From Leptospira haakeii (GTDB lineage: Bacteria > Spirochaetota > Leptospiria > Leptospirales > Leptospiraceae), in contig NZ_NPEG01000001.1 in assembly GCF_002812045.1 (NCBI RefSeq), positions 930,001 through 994,000 of the forward strand: a stretch of 64,000 nucleotides of DNA, read 5' to 3'. How positions within the stretch are numbered: position 1 is the stretch's first letter; every line of letters begins with the position of its first letter. The position numbers and the translations under genes were made by a program. This document shows, one piece after another, positions 56,455 to 64,000 of this stretch. The notes beneath the pieces were generated by a model, which worked only from the letters and a program-made list of their open reading frames with translations, made no database searches and was not told the DNA's origin.

Positions 56455-58482
56455 CTATTTTAATTCGAATTCAGGGCAATCAATGGAGAATGGGACTTCT
56501 TTACCTTCTTTATTAAGATAGAAGGAGGAATGTTTCAGCCTATAAACTCCAGGAGAATCATTCTTATCCGTTTCCCAAACCAATTGGATCTTATCATCGA
56601 ACAAAGGTAAGAAGGATTTTTTATAAAAGAATTTAGTGGGCCAGCTAGAATCCGTGTAAGTAGTAATCCATTTGTCTCCTTCTTTCTTCTCCACATCAAA
56701 ATAGGATTTTTGTTTAGGATAAGAAATGTTCGGATTTACGGAACTTACTTCGCAAGAAACAGATTCTCCTATCTTTACAATACTCTCATTTGGATTTTTG
56801 ATTTTAGGCTCGAAAGAAGAGATTTTATCTCTATGAGGAACATCAGTACCTACAACAGTAGAACTTAGATCTTTAGGGAATATTCCTTGGTCACTTACCT
56901 TGTTTTGTAAAAGATCATTTGCAAGTCTATGGTATTCTTGCCTAAAAAGATCTAAACTAAAAGGGCCATGAAGAGTATGACCACCTTCATATTGTTGAGT
57001 AGAATATTCTTCCTTAGTAGTGATATATCCTGCAAAATCGTTAGTCAGCCCTGAAAGTGCTATATCTTTGATCTTAGGTCCTAAAACTTTTTTGACCGTT
57101 TCTTTCATTCTTCTGCTGGACATCGTAGTGACTTCATTAGGTGAAACGATCAAAGCAAAATCACCGATTGTCGCAAGTCCTAAAGGTAGAATTTGGGAGA
57201 GAGAAGGATCCGGTTTTGTTTCCCCCATTGGAAAAAGGATGGCTTTAGGTTTTTGGCAAACTCTCAATTCATCGCTTGGAGCTTGTAATAATCTTGCAGC
57301 TAACCAGTCGATATAGAATTTTCTATCTTCGTCTTTCATTCCTTCGTGGAAAAGCCAATGCCCACCACCTTCTTCCGTAGAACCTGCTGCTAAAGCATAT
57401 CCATATGCAGACAAACATGTTCTTTCGTCTTTTCCGGTTTCTGAAAATTCCTTACGAACGATCGAGTTTGGCATATCTATAAAAGACTGAGTATAATTTA
57501 GACCGGAAGGTAAAACTCTAAGATTATCGTCATTTAAGATCTTAGAACTCGCAAGATATTGTCTTTCTCCAATGATCTTTGTGCTTTCAAACATATCCTT
57601 TCCGGGACCGGTATTGTTCAGGTTTAAGTTTGGAGTTACATCTCCTTCGTTCGCTTGAGCAAAGATCGCTATAAAATCTTTTTGTCCTCTTTTTGTTGCT
57701 TCGAATTCTGAAAGATAAGAAGCGTATCCTTTATTGTCCGTAGATACTAAATGATTGTCGAAAGTCATACTTGTTGTATGCACCCCGAACCAGTTTACGA
57801 TCCCGATCACACCTCTTCTGGTATTCACAGAAATTTGGATCATTGTTTTATCGGTATCGGAATTATATCTGTCTCTTTCTGTTTTTGGATTTGCTTGGTA
57901 GGCTATTAACGAACGGTTTACTCCGGCTCCTTCTACGATAGCGCTCCCAATCAATAATTGAGCTATTTCTTTTTTGGAATAAGCTTCCTTGATCGCTTGG
58001 AAGATACCGTTTGTGATTACCGAATAGTATTCCGGAAAAAACTTAGTAGTGTATATTGAATTTTGAATATAATGGAAAAAGCCTGCAGGAGCGCTATGAG
58101 TATGAGAAGCATTTAGAAGTACATTGGCTAAATTAAAATTAGGATCTACTTCCTTTTTTAATCTAGCTACTACATCTCTTTGGACCTCATGCGGAACCCC
58201 GCCTAATTCTGCAGTCACATACGCTAATACTTTTCCGGTCTTAGGATCTTTGATGACCAATGCTCTTGCGAATTGCCGGAGATGTATACCTTCTCCTTTT
58301 TGTCCTTCTTGAGCATAACCCCAGAACATGATCCCTGTAGGAGGTCCTGTGATATCTACTTTAGACATTCCAGCCTCGAAATTAAAATCTTTAATTTGAG
58401 GTTTGGCAGTTCCGGAAAATACAGAATCGGAAAAGAATAAAAACAAGAAAGGAAGAATAATCACTAAACGGAATTTCTTCAT
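56455..58482 (-). CDS. Exported neutral ceramidase-like protein with Thr at the nucleophile position
   Basis: The 675-residue protein has a signal peptide (to about residue 23, SVFSG) and a neutral ceramidase domain: VDITGPPTGIMFWGYA, zinc motif ASHTHSAPAG (His127, His129), VHTTSMTFDN, and FAQANEGDVTPNLN, where bacterial ceramidases usually have NxGxxSPN. Thr283 replaces the Ser nucleophile. YITTKEEYSTQQYEGG and the C-terminal beta-sandwich are standard. Neutral ceramidases hydrolyse host ceramide into sphingosine and fatty acid. It is a divergent homologue of the 17312-19336 gene. Confidence 0.9.
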   Translation of the reverse strand: MKKFRLVIILPFLFLFFSDSVFSGTAKPQIKDFNFEAGMSKVDITGPPTGIMFWGYAQEGQKGEGIHLRQFARALVIKDPKTGKVLAYVTAELGGVPHEVQRDVVARLKKEVDPNFNLANVLLNASHTHSAPAGFFHYIQNSIYTTKFFPEYYSVITNGIFQAIKEAYSKKEIAQLLIGSAIVEGAGVNRSLIAYQANPKTERDRYNSDTDKTMIQISVNTRRGVIGIVNWFGVHTTSMTFDNHLVSTDNKGYASYLSEFEATKRGQKDFIAIFAQANEGDVTPNLNLNNTGPGKDMFESTKIIGERQYLASSKILNDDNLRVLPSGLNYTQSFIDMPNSIVRKEFSETGKDERTCLSAYGYALAAGSTEEGGGHWLFHEGMKDEDRKFYIDWLAARLLQAPSDELRVCQKPKAILFPMGETKPDPSLSQILPLGLATIGDFALIVSPNEVTTMSSRRMKETVKKVLGPKIKDIALSGLTNDFAGYITTKEEYSTQQYEGGHTLHGPFSLDLFRQEYHRLANDLLQNKVSDQGIFPKDLSSTVVGTDVPHRDKISSFEPKIKNPNESIVKIGESVSCEVSSVNPNISYPKQKSYFDVEKKEGDKWITTYTDSSWPTKFFYKKSFLPLFDDKIQLVWETDKNDSPGVYRLKHSSFYLNKEGKEVPFSIDCPEFELK

Positions 58483-58539
58483 AGCAGGACTCCTTGCGGA
58501 TTTTTATATAAAGTATTTTATTAAATTTTAATGTTTAGC

Positions 58540-59292
58540 TTATTCTACAATTTCCGCAACAGGGAAGGTGAGATGAAAAGGAGAAGCTCCTATTCCAGTT
58601 TTCATTCCTCCACCTTTGATAAAGTCCGGAAAGATAGTTTCATCAGACCAAACGGATTCTATTCTTGCGAATTTTCCCTTACCTGTACCTATAAATGCTG
58701 TACTTAGTTTGGATCCATCTTCTGCTTTTTGTAAAAGAACATAGGGAAGAATAGAAGTGCTTACTGGAAAATTGAAACCTAATGTACGGATCCTAATTTT
58801 GAAAAAAGTTTTTCCGTCTCTGGAAACTTCTATCTTAGTTAATCCGCCTTCTTTTTTCCAAGTGAAGTCTGCTCTTTCTTTTGGGATGGCCCAGTTGCGA
58901 ATTCCTTCATCTACCGAAGTTTGGCTAGATACAAAAATGCGGGTGATTCTCTTATAATTTGTATCCTTATGTTCGAAATTTCCCGGGATATATAAAAGTT
59001 CGTAATAAGGTCCAACATCTGATCTTTCGTAGTTCACTAACATCAAAGAACCAAGTCCTCCTTTGAAGGATTTACGATCTTCTTCATCCAAAAATGCCAT
59101 TTCTGAGTTGTAGGACTTCCTACCAAACAGTGGGAATAGAAATCCTTCTCCTGTTAATGACCAAGGAGCTGGAAAATGTCTCTTAGGGGATTGGGTCTTG
59201 CTCTTAGCGTTTGTGGCTTTTTTAAGGGAATGTTGTGTGGTTTTTGAGGCTTTGGTCTTTGGTTTAACCTTGGAAGAGGCGGTTGCTTTCAT
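58540..59292 (-). CDS. Acetoacetate decarboxylase-like protein with lysine-rich N-terminus
   Basis: Residues 1-37 are a basic, Lys/Ser/Thr-rich lead. From residue 38, the protein has APWSLTGEGFLFPLF, GPYYELLYIPGNF, RITRIFVSSQTSV and NWAIPKERADFTW, fitting the acetoacetate decarboxylase superfamily. Lys138 in IPKERA sits where the Schiff-base Lys of acetoacetate decarboxylase would lie. The substrate is unknown and many such homologues are not decarboxylases. It is divergent from the TetR gene, whose product is the likely regulator. Confidence 0.75.
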   Translation of the reverse strand: MKATASSKVKPKTKASKTTQHSLKKATNAKSKTQSPKRHFPAPWSLTGEGFLFPLFGRKSYNSEMAFLDEEDRKSFKGGLGSLMLVNYERSDVGPYYELLYIPGNFEHKDTNYKRITRIFVSSQTSVDEGIRNWAIPKERADFTWKKEGGLTKIEVSRDGKTFFKIRIRTLGFNFPVSTSILPYVLLQKAEDGSKLSTAFIGTGKGKFARIESVWSDETIFPDFIKGGGMKTGIGASPFHLTFPVAEIVE

Positions 59293-59361
59293 TCTAGGGG
59301 TCCGTTTCTATCTTTTTTGTATCCTATACTAGGAAAATCCCCAAATTTGAAAAGGAAACTC

Positions 59362-59390
59362 TTGAACATCCTGCCTATTTTTGGGATAAC
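59362..59390 (+). promoter_or_regulatory. Probable promoter of the TetR/hydrolase operon
   Basis: TTGAAC (59362-59367) and GATAAC (59385-59390) are 17 bases apart. The start near 59397 would lie within the inverted repeat 59392-59437, fitting repression. Confidence 0.5.
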
Positions 59391-59391
59391 T

Positions 59392-59437
59392 GGACAATGG
59401 GGACGATATTCGAGCCGTTCTCGGCTTTCGATTGTCC
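59392..59437. promoter_or_regulatory. Nested inverted repeats, candidate TetR operator
   Basis: GGACAAT (59392-59398) is mirrored by ATTGTCC (59431-59437); inside is AGCCG-TTCT-CGGCT (59413-59426). Together they make a symmetric site about 46 bases long, just downstream of a promoter-like pair and ahead of the TetR-type gene at 59452, in the divergent region. Operator function is inferred from position. Confidence 0.5.
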
Positions 59438-59451
59438 TGAAGGCAAAAATT

Positions 59452-60069
59452 ATGACTGCAGTAGCTGCTCCGCGTCCTAGAAGGCGCACTAGAAATAGTT
59501 TAAATAAAGAATCCATCGTCCAGGCGGCTTTGGATATATTGAACGAAGAGGGAATTGATGGGCTTTCCATGAGAAGGATCGCCGAGAAGTTGGATTGCAG
59601 CGTTGCAAGTCCTTATTCTCACTTCAAAAGCCAACAAGATATTATCAAAATTATCATTTCCCAGGGAGAAGCTCAGTTAACCGAAACTCTTAGAGCTTCC
59701 AGACTGAACGGAAAAAATGCCTACGAAAAATTGACTCTGATCGCAAGGGCTTATTACGATTTTTCAGGAAATAACCAAGAGTTGCACAAGGTAATGTTCA
59801 ACACGGTTCATGGTCACATGCATAGGAAAGCATTCCCTAAACTTCCAACCAGTTACCGCGTATTTTTGGAAACTATCCGAGCGGGCGTTAGATCGGGAGA
59901 ATTTAAGATCAAAGAAGAAGATTATCCTTCTCTCGCAAGAACAATGTATTCCTGGATGTACGGGATCATCGTTTTGGATATGACTGGGATGTTGAAAAAA
60001 AGAGGGATAGGTGATCCTCTTGACGAAGGCTTTTTATTTTTCCGTAAAATTCTTTTAGATAAAGAATGA
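59452..60069 (+). CDS. TetR-family transcriptional regulator
   Basis: ATG 59452 follows GAAGG and gives 205 residues; a longer frame from 59317 includes the presumed operator. The N-terminal helix-turn-helix is TetR-like: IVQAALDILNEEGIDGLSMRRIAEKLDCS, then SPYSHFKSQQDI. The C-terminal ligand-binding domain is of the usual helical kind (ARAYYDFSGNNQELHKVMF). It probably represses itself and the divergent decarboxylase-like gene. It overlaps the hydrolase gene by ATGA. Confidence 0.92.
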   Translation: MTAVAAPRPRRRTRNSLNKESIVQAALDILNEEGIDGLSMRRIAEKLDCSVASPYSHFKSQQDIIKIIISQGEAQLTETLRASRLNGKNAYEKLTLIARAYYDFSGNNQELHKVMFNTVHGHMHRKAFPKLPTSYRVFLETIRAGVRSGEFKIKEEDYPSLARTMYSWMYGIIVLDMTGMLKKRGIGDPLDEGFLFFRKILLDKE

Positions 60070-60986
60070 GAAAGAAATATCTACTCGGCTTAGCGGTAAT
60101 TATACTCATCGTACTTACCGCTTTACCATTTGTACGCTCTAGAGAAAAAATCGAATTAAATGGATCAATTCGTTCCGGAGTCTCGGGCCAATTTGCGGAA
60201 CTTCCTTTAGGTTGGACTCACTTTGAATTGTCCGGACCTGAAAAAGGAAATCTTGTAGTTTTAGTTCACGGATTTTCCACTCCATATTTTATCTGGGACC
60301 CAGTCCAAAAATCACTCACCGATGCTGGTTATAGAGTTTTACGTTTCGATTTGTATGGCAGAGGTTATTCCGACAGGCCTGATACGGTTTATAATCTGGA
60401 TCTGTTTGTTACTCAGATCTCTGATCTATTAAATTTTCTGCATATAAATGACTCTTTCGATATAATGGGACTTTCCATGGGCGGTCCTATCACCGCTCAT
60501 TACGTTTCTAAATATCCCGATAGAATTAAAAAAGTAGTCTTAGTAGATCCTTTCACTTCAAAAACAAATACATTTCCTCTCACTATTCCTTTGATCGGAG
60601 AATATTTAAACTCTGCAGTTTATATTCCTTCTTTGCCCAAAGGGATCTCCGCTGATTTTGTAGATCCTTCTAAGGTCCCAAACGATTGGGTAGAGAAGTA
60701 TGAGACCCAGCTTAGTTTTAAAGGTTTTGGAAGAGCGATCTTATCTACGATCCGAAATATTATTTCTTTCGATCCTAAGCCTGAGTTCGAAAAGTTGGCC
60801 TTAACTAAAAAACAAGTGTTGGTTTTTTGGGGAGATAAGGATCATACTACTCCGTTGGAAAAAGGTGAGTATGTGAAGGAACTTTTAAATGCAGAATTCG
60901 TTTTGGTGAAGGATGCAGGGCATCTACCTCATATAGAAAAGCCGGAAGTTGTTCTTCCGGCTATCTCTAAGTTTTTATCCAAGTAG
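60066..60986 (+). CDS. Alpha/beta hydrolase with N-terminal membrane segment
   Basis: The 306-residue protein has an N-terminal hydrophobic segment (LLGLAVIILIVLTALPF), which may be a signal or anchor, and an alpha/beta-hydrolase domain: LVVLVHGFSTPYFIW, LYGRGYSDRPDT, GLSMGGPITAHYVSKYPD (nucleophile Ser), WGDKDHTTP (Asp) and AGHLPHIEKPE (His). Substrate is unknown. Its ATG overlaps the TetR gene, so both are cotranscribed and likely control a ligand-responsive pathway. Confidence 0.9.
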   Translation: MRKKYLLGLAVIILIVLTALPFVRSREKIELNGSIRSGVSGQFAELPLGWTHFELSGPEKGNLVVLVHGFSTPYFIWDPVQKSLTDAGYRVLRFDLYGRGYSDRPDTVYNLDLFVTQISDLLNFLHINDSFDIMGLSMGGPITAHYVSKYPDRIKKVVLVDPFTSKTNTFPLTIPLIGEYLNSAVYIPSLPKGISADFVDPSKVPNDWVEKYETQLSFKGFGRAILSTIRNIISFDPKPEFEKLALTKKQVLVFWGDKDHTTPLEKGEYVKELLNAEFVLVKDAGHLPHIEKPEVVLPAISKFLSK

Positions 60987-60997
60987 ATGATAAATTC

Positions 60998-61333
60998 TTA
61001 ATATTTAGCTAGAGAAGGATCCACTTCGTCAGAATACAAAAGGATCCCGCCTTCCAAGTTAAATACTTTCGAAAATCCTGTGGATTTTAAAACTCCGCAG
61101 GCATTCGCAGATCTTGCTCCGGAACGGCAATATACTATAATTTCTTTCCCGGAAGATTTCCAAGAATCCAATTCTCCGATACGAGCAGGCAATTCCGCTA
61201 CTGGGATCAAAAGATCTGTTCCGTCAATAGTGCTGATCTCCTGTTCGTTCGGGTTACGCACATCCAGGAGGTAAAAATCATCACTTCCTGATTTTCTAGC
61301 ATCTAATCTATTTTTTAATTCTTTCGGATTCAT
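60998..61333 (-). CDS. Rhodanese-domain protein
   Basis: A 111-residue single rhodanese domain: DFYLLDVRNPNEQE, the active-site loop VYCRSGARSANA with Cys69, and STGFSKVFNLEGGI. It transfers sulphur or acts in sulphur trafficking; single-domain members are mostly cytoplasmic. It converges with the hydrolase gene (11-base gap) and lies just downstream of the ABC-F gene, 20 bases after its stop. Confidence 0.92.
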   Translation of the reverse strand: MNPKELKNRLDARKSGSDDFYLLDVRNPNEQEISTIDGTDLLIPVAELPARIGELDSWKSSGKEIIVYCRSGARSANACGVLKSTGFSKVFNLEGGILLYSDEVDPSLAKY

Positions 61334-61353
61334 TCAGTCTCCTTATGGATCGT

Positions 61354-63294
61354 CTATACTACGGAAGAAAGTTCTTCCATTTCGATTTGCAGTTTTTCCC
61401 AGGTTTCGGTCAACTTTGAGATCTCTTTTTTGGTCTCGTTATAAGTGTCTAGTTCCATTTGATAACTGCGCTTTTTATAAAACTCAGGATCTGCGAGAAG
61501 TTCCTCAGAGTTGGATTTATTCTTTTCTAATAGAGCAATCTTAGCTTCGATTTGTTCTATTTCTTTTTGTAATTTTTTTACCCGATTTTTATCAGCATTC
61601 TTTTGGGATCTGGTCTTATTCTCGCTACCCGCGTTTTCGGTCGGGGCTTTTACAGTAAAACCGCCTTCTGCTTCTAATTCTTCCGGAGGGAATTTTAGAT
61701 AATCCGAAAAGCTGGTATTCAGATCCTTTACTTTTCCGTTCGAAACGGAAACGGTTCTGGTGCATAGGTCCTTTAAAAAATCAGGATCGTGAGAGATAAC
61801 TAAAACCGCTCCAGGGTATTCTTGGAGTGCACGTTTCAAATTATCTCTTACAACTAAGTCCAAGTGGTTGGTAGGTTCGTCCAAAAATAAGGTATTAGAA
61901 GAGAATCTTACTAATAGGGCTAATCTCAATCTGCTCTGTTCTCCTCCGGAGAGAAGTCCCACTTTTTTGAAAACTCTATCATCGCTAAAGGAAAAGTAAC
62001 CTAATAGCTTTCTTGCTTCCACATCCGGAAGATCCGGATAAACAGAAAGAATAGTTTCTAAAAGATTTTTTTCTGGATCCAAGTGCTCATGATGGTTTTG
62101 CGAGAAGTAGCCGATCTTTGTTTTGGGTCCGAAAGTAACAGAGCCTTCGGATAATTTATGAATTCCTAATATGTTTCTTAAGAAAGTGGATTTACCTGCA
62201 CCGTTCGGGCCAATGATAGCGATCTTGTCCCCATTGGAAACATGAAGTTCTGCGTTTGAAAAAATATTCTTCCCTGTTTTTTCGTAAGCAAAAGAAGCAT
62301 TCTCAATTCTAAAGGAAAGATTACCGCAAGGAGTATAATTGAACCTGTATTCAGTTTTCGAATTCCAGAATGAATCTTCAGGTTCGTCTACCTTATCCCT
62401 TTTTTCCAATTTCTTAATAACACTTTGGACCTGTTTGGCTTTCGTTGCCTTGGAACGGAAACGTTCTATCCACTCGGTTCTTTTCTTTAAGTAGGCTTCT
62501 TCTTTTTTGAATTGGAGTCTTAATTTATCTAAAAGTTCGTTTTTATGCTCAAAATAATCTTCTAAGGTTCCTTTAAATTCTAAAACACCTGAAGGATTTA
62601 ATTCTGCGATCGTATCAGTAGTTGCGTTCAAAAATTCAGGATCGTGAGTTACCAGGACGAAAGAACGATTTGTATCTACCAAATACTCCGCAAGCCAAGC
62701 TTTAGATGCATGATCCAGGTGGTTGGTAGGTTCATCCAAAAGAAGAAGGTTTCCTGGATTCAAAATGGCTATCGCAAGTCCCAACCTGTGTTGGTAGCCG
62801 GGAGAAAATTCTTTAACCTTCTTCTCCATTTGATCATTAGAAAAACCTAAACCGCCAATGATCTTTTTTGCCTGAGCTTCTAACTCATGAACGCCGTAGG
62901 TAAATGCATATTCTTCTAATTGGCTTTGTTCTTCTAATAAAGTAGTGAATTCAGGAGAGTCATGATCCGTACGATCCATTCTTGCATGAATGTCTTCGGC
63001 ACGTTTTATATATTCATTATAATGTTTATGCTTAGAAAGTGCAGTATCGATTACCCTTGCTTCGAAATTGAAGTCCGGGATCTGCTGGAATAAAGAAATC
63101 TCCGTATGTTTGGAGCGACTGACTAAACCTTCTTCAGGATTTAGTTCTCCCACGGCCATTTTGAATAAAGTGGATTTACCTGAACCGTTTGGTCCTACTA
63201 AAGCGATCTTGGAGCCAGGCTTAATATGCCAGGAGAAGTTTTCGAAAAGTGTGGAGCTACCGAACCGGTGCTTGATATCGATGAATTGTAGCAT
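61354..63294 (-). CDS. ABC-F family ATP-binding protein
   Basis: The 646-residue protein has two ATP-binding cassettes with no membrane helices: Walker A GPNGSGKS and GPNGAGKS, signature FSPGYQHRLGLA and LSGGEQSRLRLA, and two Walker B LLLDEPTNHLD-type motifs. A linker (about 240-310) and a C-terminal coiled coil (about 560-646) place it with ABC-F proteins such as Uup or EttA. They act on ribosomes or in antibiotic resistance; the subclass is uncertain. It is upstream of the rhodanese gene on the minus strand. Confidence 0.93.
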   Translation of the reverse strand: MLQFIDIKHRFGSSTLFENFSWHIKPGSKIALVGPNGSGKSTLFKMAVGELNPEEGLVSRSKHTEISLFQQIPDFNFEARVIDTALSKHKHYNEYIKRAEDIHARMDRTDHDSPEFTTLLEEQSQLEEYAFTYGVHELEAQAKKIIGGLGFSNDQMEKKVKEFSPGYQHRLGLAIAILNPGNLLLLDEPTNHLDHASKAWLAEYLVDTNRSFVLVTHDPEFLNATTDTIAELNPSGVLEFKGTLEDYFEHKNELLDKLRLQFKKEEAYLKKRTEWIERFRSKATKAKQVQSVIKKLEKRDKVDEPEDSFWNSKTEYRFNYTPCGNLSFRIENASFAYEKTGKNIFSNAELHVSNGDKIAIIGPNGAGKSTFLRNILGIHKLSEGSVTFGPKTKIGYFSQNHHEHLDPEKNLLETILSVYPDLPDVEARKLLGYFSFSDDRVFKKVGLLSGGEQSRLRLALLVRFSSNTLFLDEPTNHLDLVVRDNLKRALQEYPGAVLVISHDPDFLKDLCTRTVSVSNGKVKDLNTSFSDYLKFPPEELEAEGGFTVKAPTENAGSENKTRSQKNADKNRVKKLQKEIEQIEAKIALLEKNKSNSEELLADPEFYKKRSYQMELDTYNETKKEISKLTETWEKLQIEMEELSSVV

Positions 63295-63363
63295 GGTTCT
63301 TAGGAATTTTGAGGTCCCTCCGCACGAGTCTGCGGAGGGTTTTGTGGGTTTTGAAAGTAGTGC

Positions 63364-63528
63364 TTACTTCTTTTTAGCGAGTTCTTCTTTTCTCGCTTTA
63401 AGATGTTGTACGTACTTGCTCGTTTCCCCGTTCATCTTCTCGACTGCGTCTTTCAGAGCTTGATCAAGCTCCCCGGCGCTCATCTTGTTGATTTTTTTGT
63501 TCTTCTTTTCGGCTGTCTCTTCAGACAT
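63364..63528 (-). CDS. Small charged protein of unknown function
   Basis: ATG 63528 with GGAAGG five bases upstream gives a 54-residue product; a longer frame from 63558 is less likely. It is rich in Lys and Glu, with one predicted long helix (AGELDQALKDAVEKMNGETS) and basic ends. No family is recognised. It lies 69 bases upstream of the ABC-F gene. Confidence 0.65.
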   Translation of the reverse strand: MSEETAEKKNKKINKMSAGELDQALKDAVEKMNGETSKYVQHLKARKEELAKKK

Positions 63529-63680
63529 AGGTACCTTCCGATGCGTTCGTATTGCCAAAATTTACGGAAATACCCCTTTCGACAACCTATTTTGGCCTGT
63601 AAGTCGGCTTCTGGTCGCGGTGAAGATAAATTAGAATGGAAATATGTCCTGATTTGGGTTCTATAGGATGCAGATTCGGC

Positions 63681-64000
63681 ATGTTATATAATTTATTTCA
63701 AACGAAAGAAGGTTTAGGACCAGTATTCCTAAGATTAGGCCTAACGATTTGTATCTTCCCACATGGAGCCCAAAAGGCATTGGGTTGGTTCGAAGGTTCC
63801 GGGTTTTATACTGCAATGGATTATTTTACCGAGACCTTAGGTGCTCCTTATATCCTAGGAGTTATGGTTATCGGTTTTGAATTTATCGGAACGATCTGCT
63901 TTGTATTCGGGTTTCTGACCAGGTTCTGGGCCTTGGGACTTGCGATTACCTTAACGGTCGCAGGTTTCACTCATATCGGTTACGGATTCTTTATGAATTG
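63681..64000 (+). CDS. DoxX-family membrane protein (3' end outside window)
   Basis: ATG 63681 opens a frame that runs to the window end (about 106 residues visible). It shows DoxX features: LRLGLTICIFPHGAQKALGW, FTETLGAPYILGVMVIGFEFIG, and several membrane helices (VFGFLTRFWALGLAITLTVAGF). The family includes thiosulfate:quinone oxidoreductase subunits and terminal-oxidase-associated proteins. The 3' end is not in the window. Confidence 0.85.
   Translation, partial: MLYNLFQTKEGLGPVFLRLGLTICIFPHGAQKALGWFEGSGFYTAMDYFTETLGAPYILGVMVIGFEFIGTICFVFGFLTRFWALGLAITLTVAGFTHIGYGFFMN

Overview
This window looks like chromosomal DNA of a Leptospira species. The evidence is the gene content. There is a protein that reads as the flagellar coiling protein FcpA (27420-28340), a small lipoprotein of a Leptospira-restricted family (34347-34685), several other lipoproteins with relaxed spirochaete lipoboxes, a lone 5S rRNA gene not linked to 16S or 23S, and LpxA, GcvTHP and other housekeeping genes mixed with proteins of unknown function. 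Base composition seems moderate (by eye roughly 40% GC, not computed). That would suit a subclade other than the low-GC L. interrogans group, but this is inference. I see no phage, transposon, CRISPR array, tRNA or integron.

Layout. 1-8.9 kb: a gamma-carbonic-anhydrase-like end, a double hemerythrin, lipoproteins, two DUF3052-like proteins (one with a lysine-rich tail), an orphan cytochrome-oxidase subunit IV, an ATP-grasp-like protein and an MFS (UMF1) transporter. 9.1-10.6 kb: a three-gene operon joined by ATGA overlaps ([2Fe-2S] ferredoxin-like, RibD-C reductase, GT51 transglycosylase). 10.7-12 kb: 5S rRNA, an unannotated structured RNA candidate with its own promoter and terminator, and a secreted Lys/Asp-repeat protein. 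12-16.5 kb: gcvTHP. 16.6-25 kb: DUF4442, ceramidase-like lipoprotein, GlcG/HbpS, RlmL-like methyltransferase, dienelactone hydrolase, and a quinone reductase-polyprenyl synthase-tlyA operon. 25-34.7 kb: Baeyer-Villiger-type monooxygenase, fcpA, DnaC-like ATPase-folK-panB, DAHP synthase, Hpt, lpxA, M15 peptidase.

34.7-39.7 kb is a minus-strand operon with recG last, preceded by a zinc-ribbon membrane protein, a Pol-beta-type nucleotidyltransferase and a metallophosphoesterase. 39.9-48.4 kb: gpsA, a TPR protein ending in a degenerate CHAT-like domain, CNNM/CorC protein, split coaC/coaB, STAS protein and homoserine dehydrogenase. 48.6-56.4 kb: a membrane protein with HAMP and no output domain, dihydroorotase, O6-alkylguanine methyltransferase, SDR, luciferase-like flavoprotein and thiolase. 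56.5-64 kb: a second neutral ceramidase with Thr where Ser is expected, an acetoacetate-decarboxylase-like gene divergent from a TetR/hydrolase operon with a likely operator, rhodanese, ABC-F ATPase and the start of a DoxX gene.

Most of the window is ordinary core metabolism. The most promising undescribed items are the RNA at about 11177-11321, the nucleotidyltransferase/phosphoesterase operon upstream of recG, the TPR-pseudo-CHAT protein, and the two divergent ceramidase homologues.
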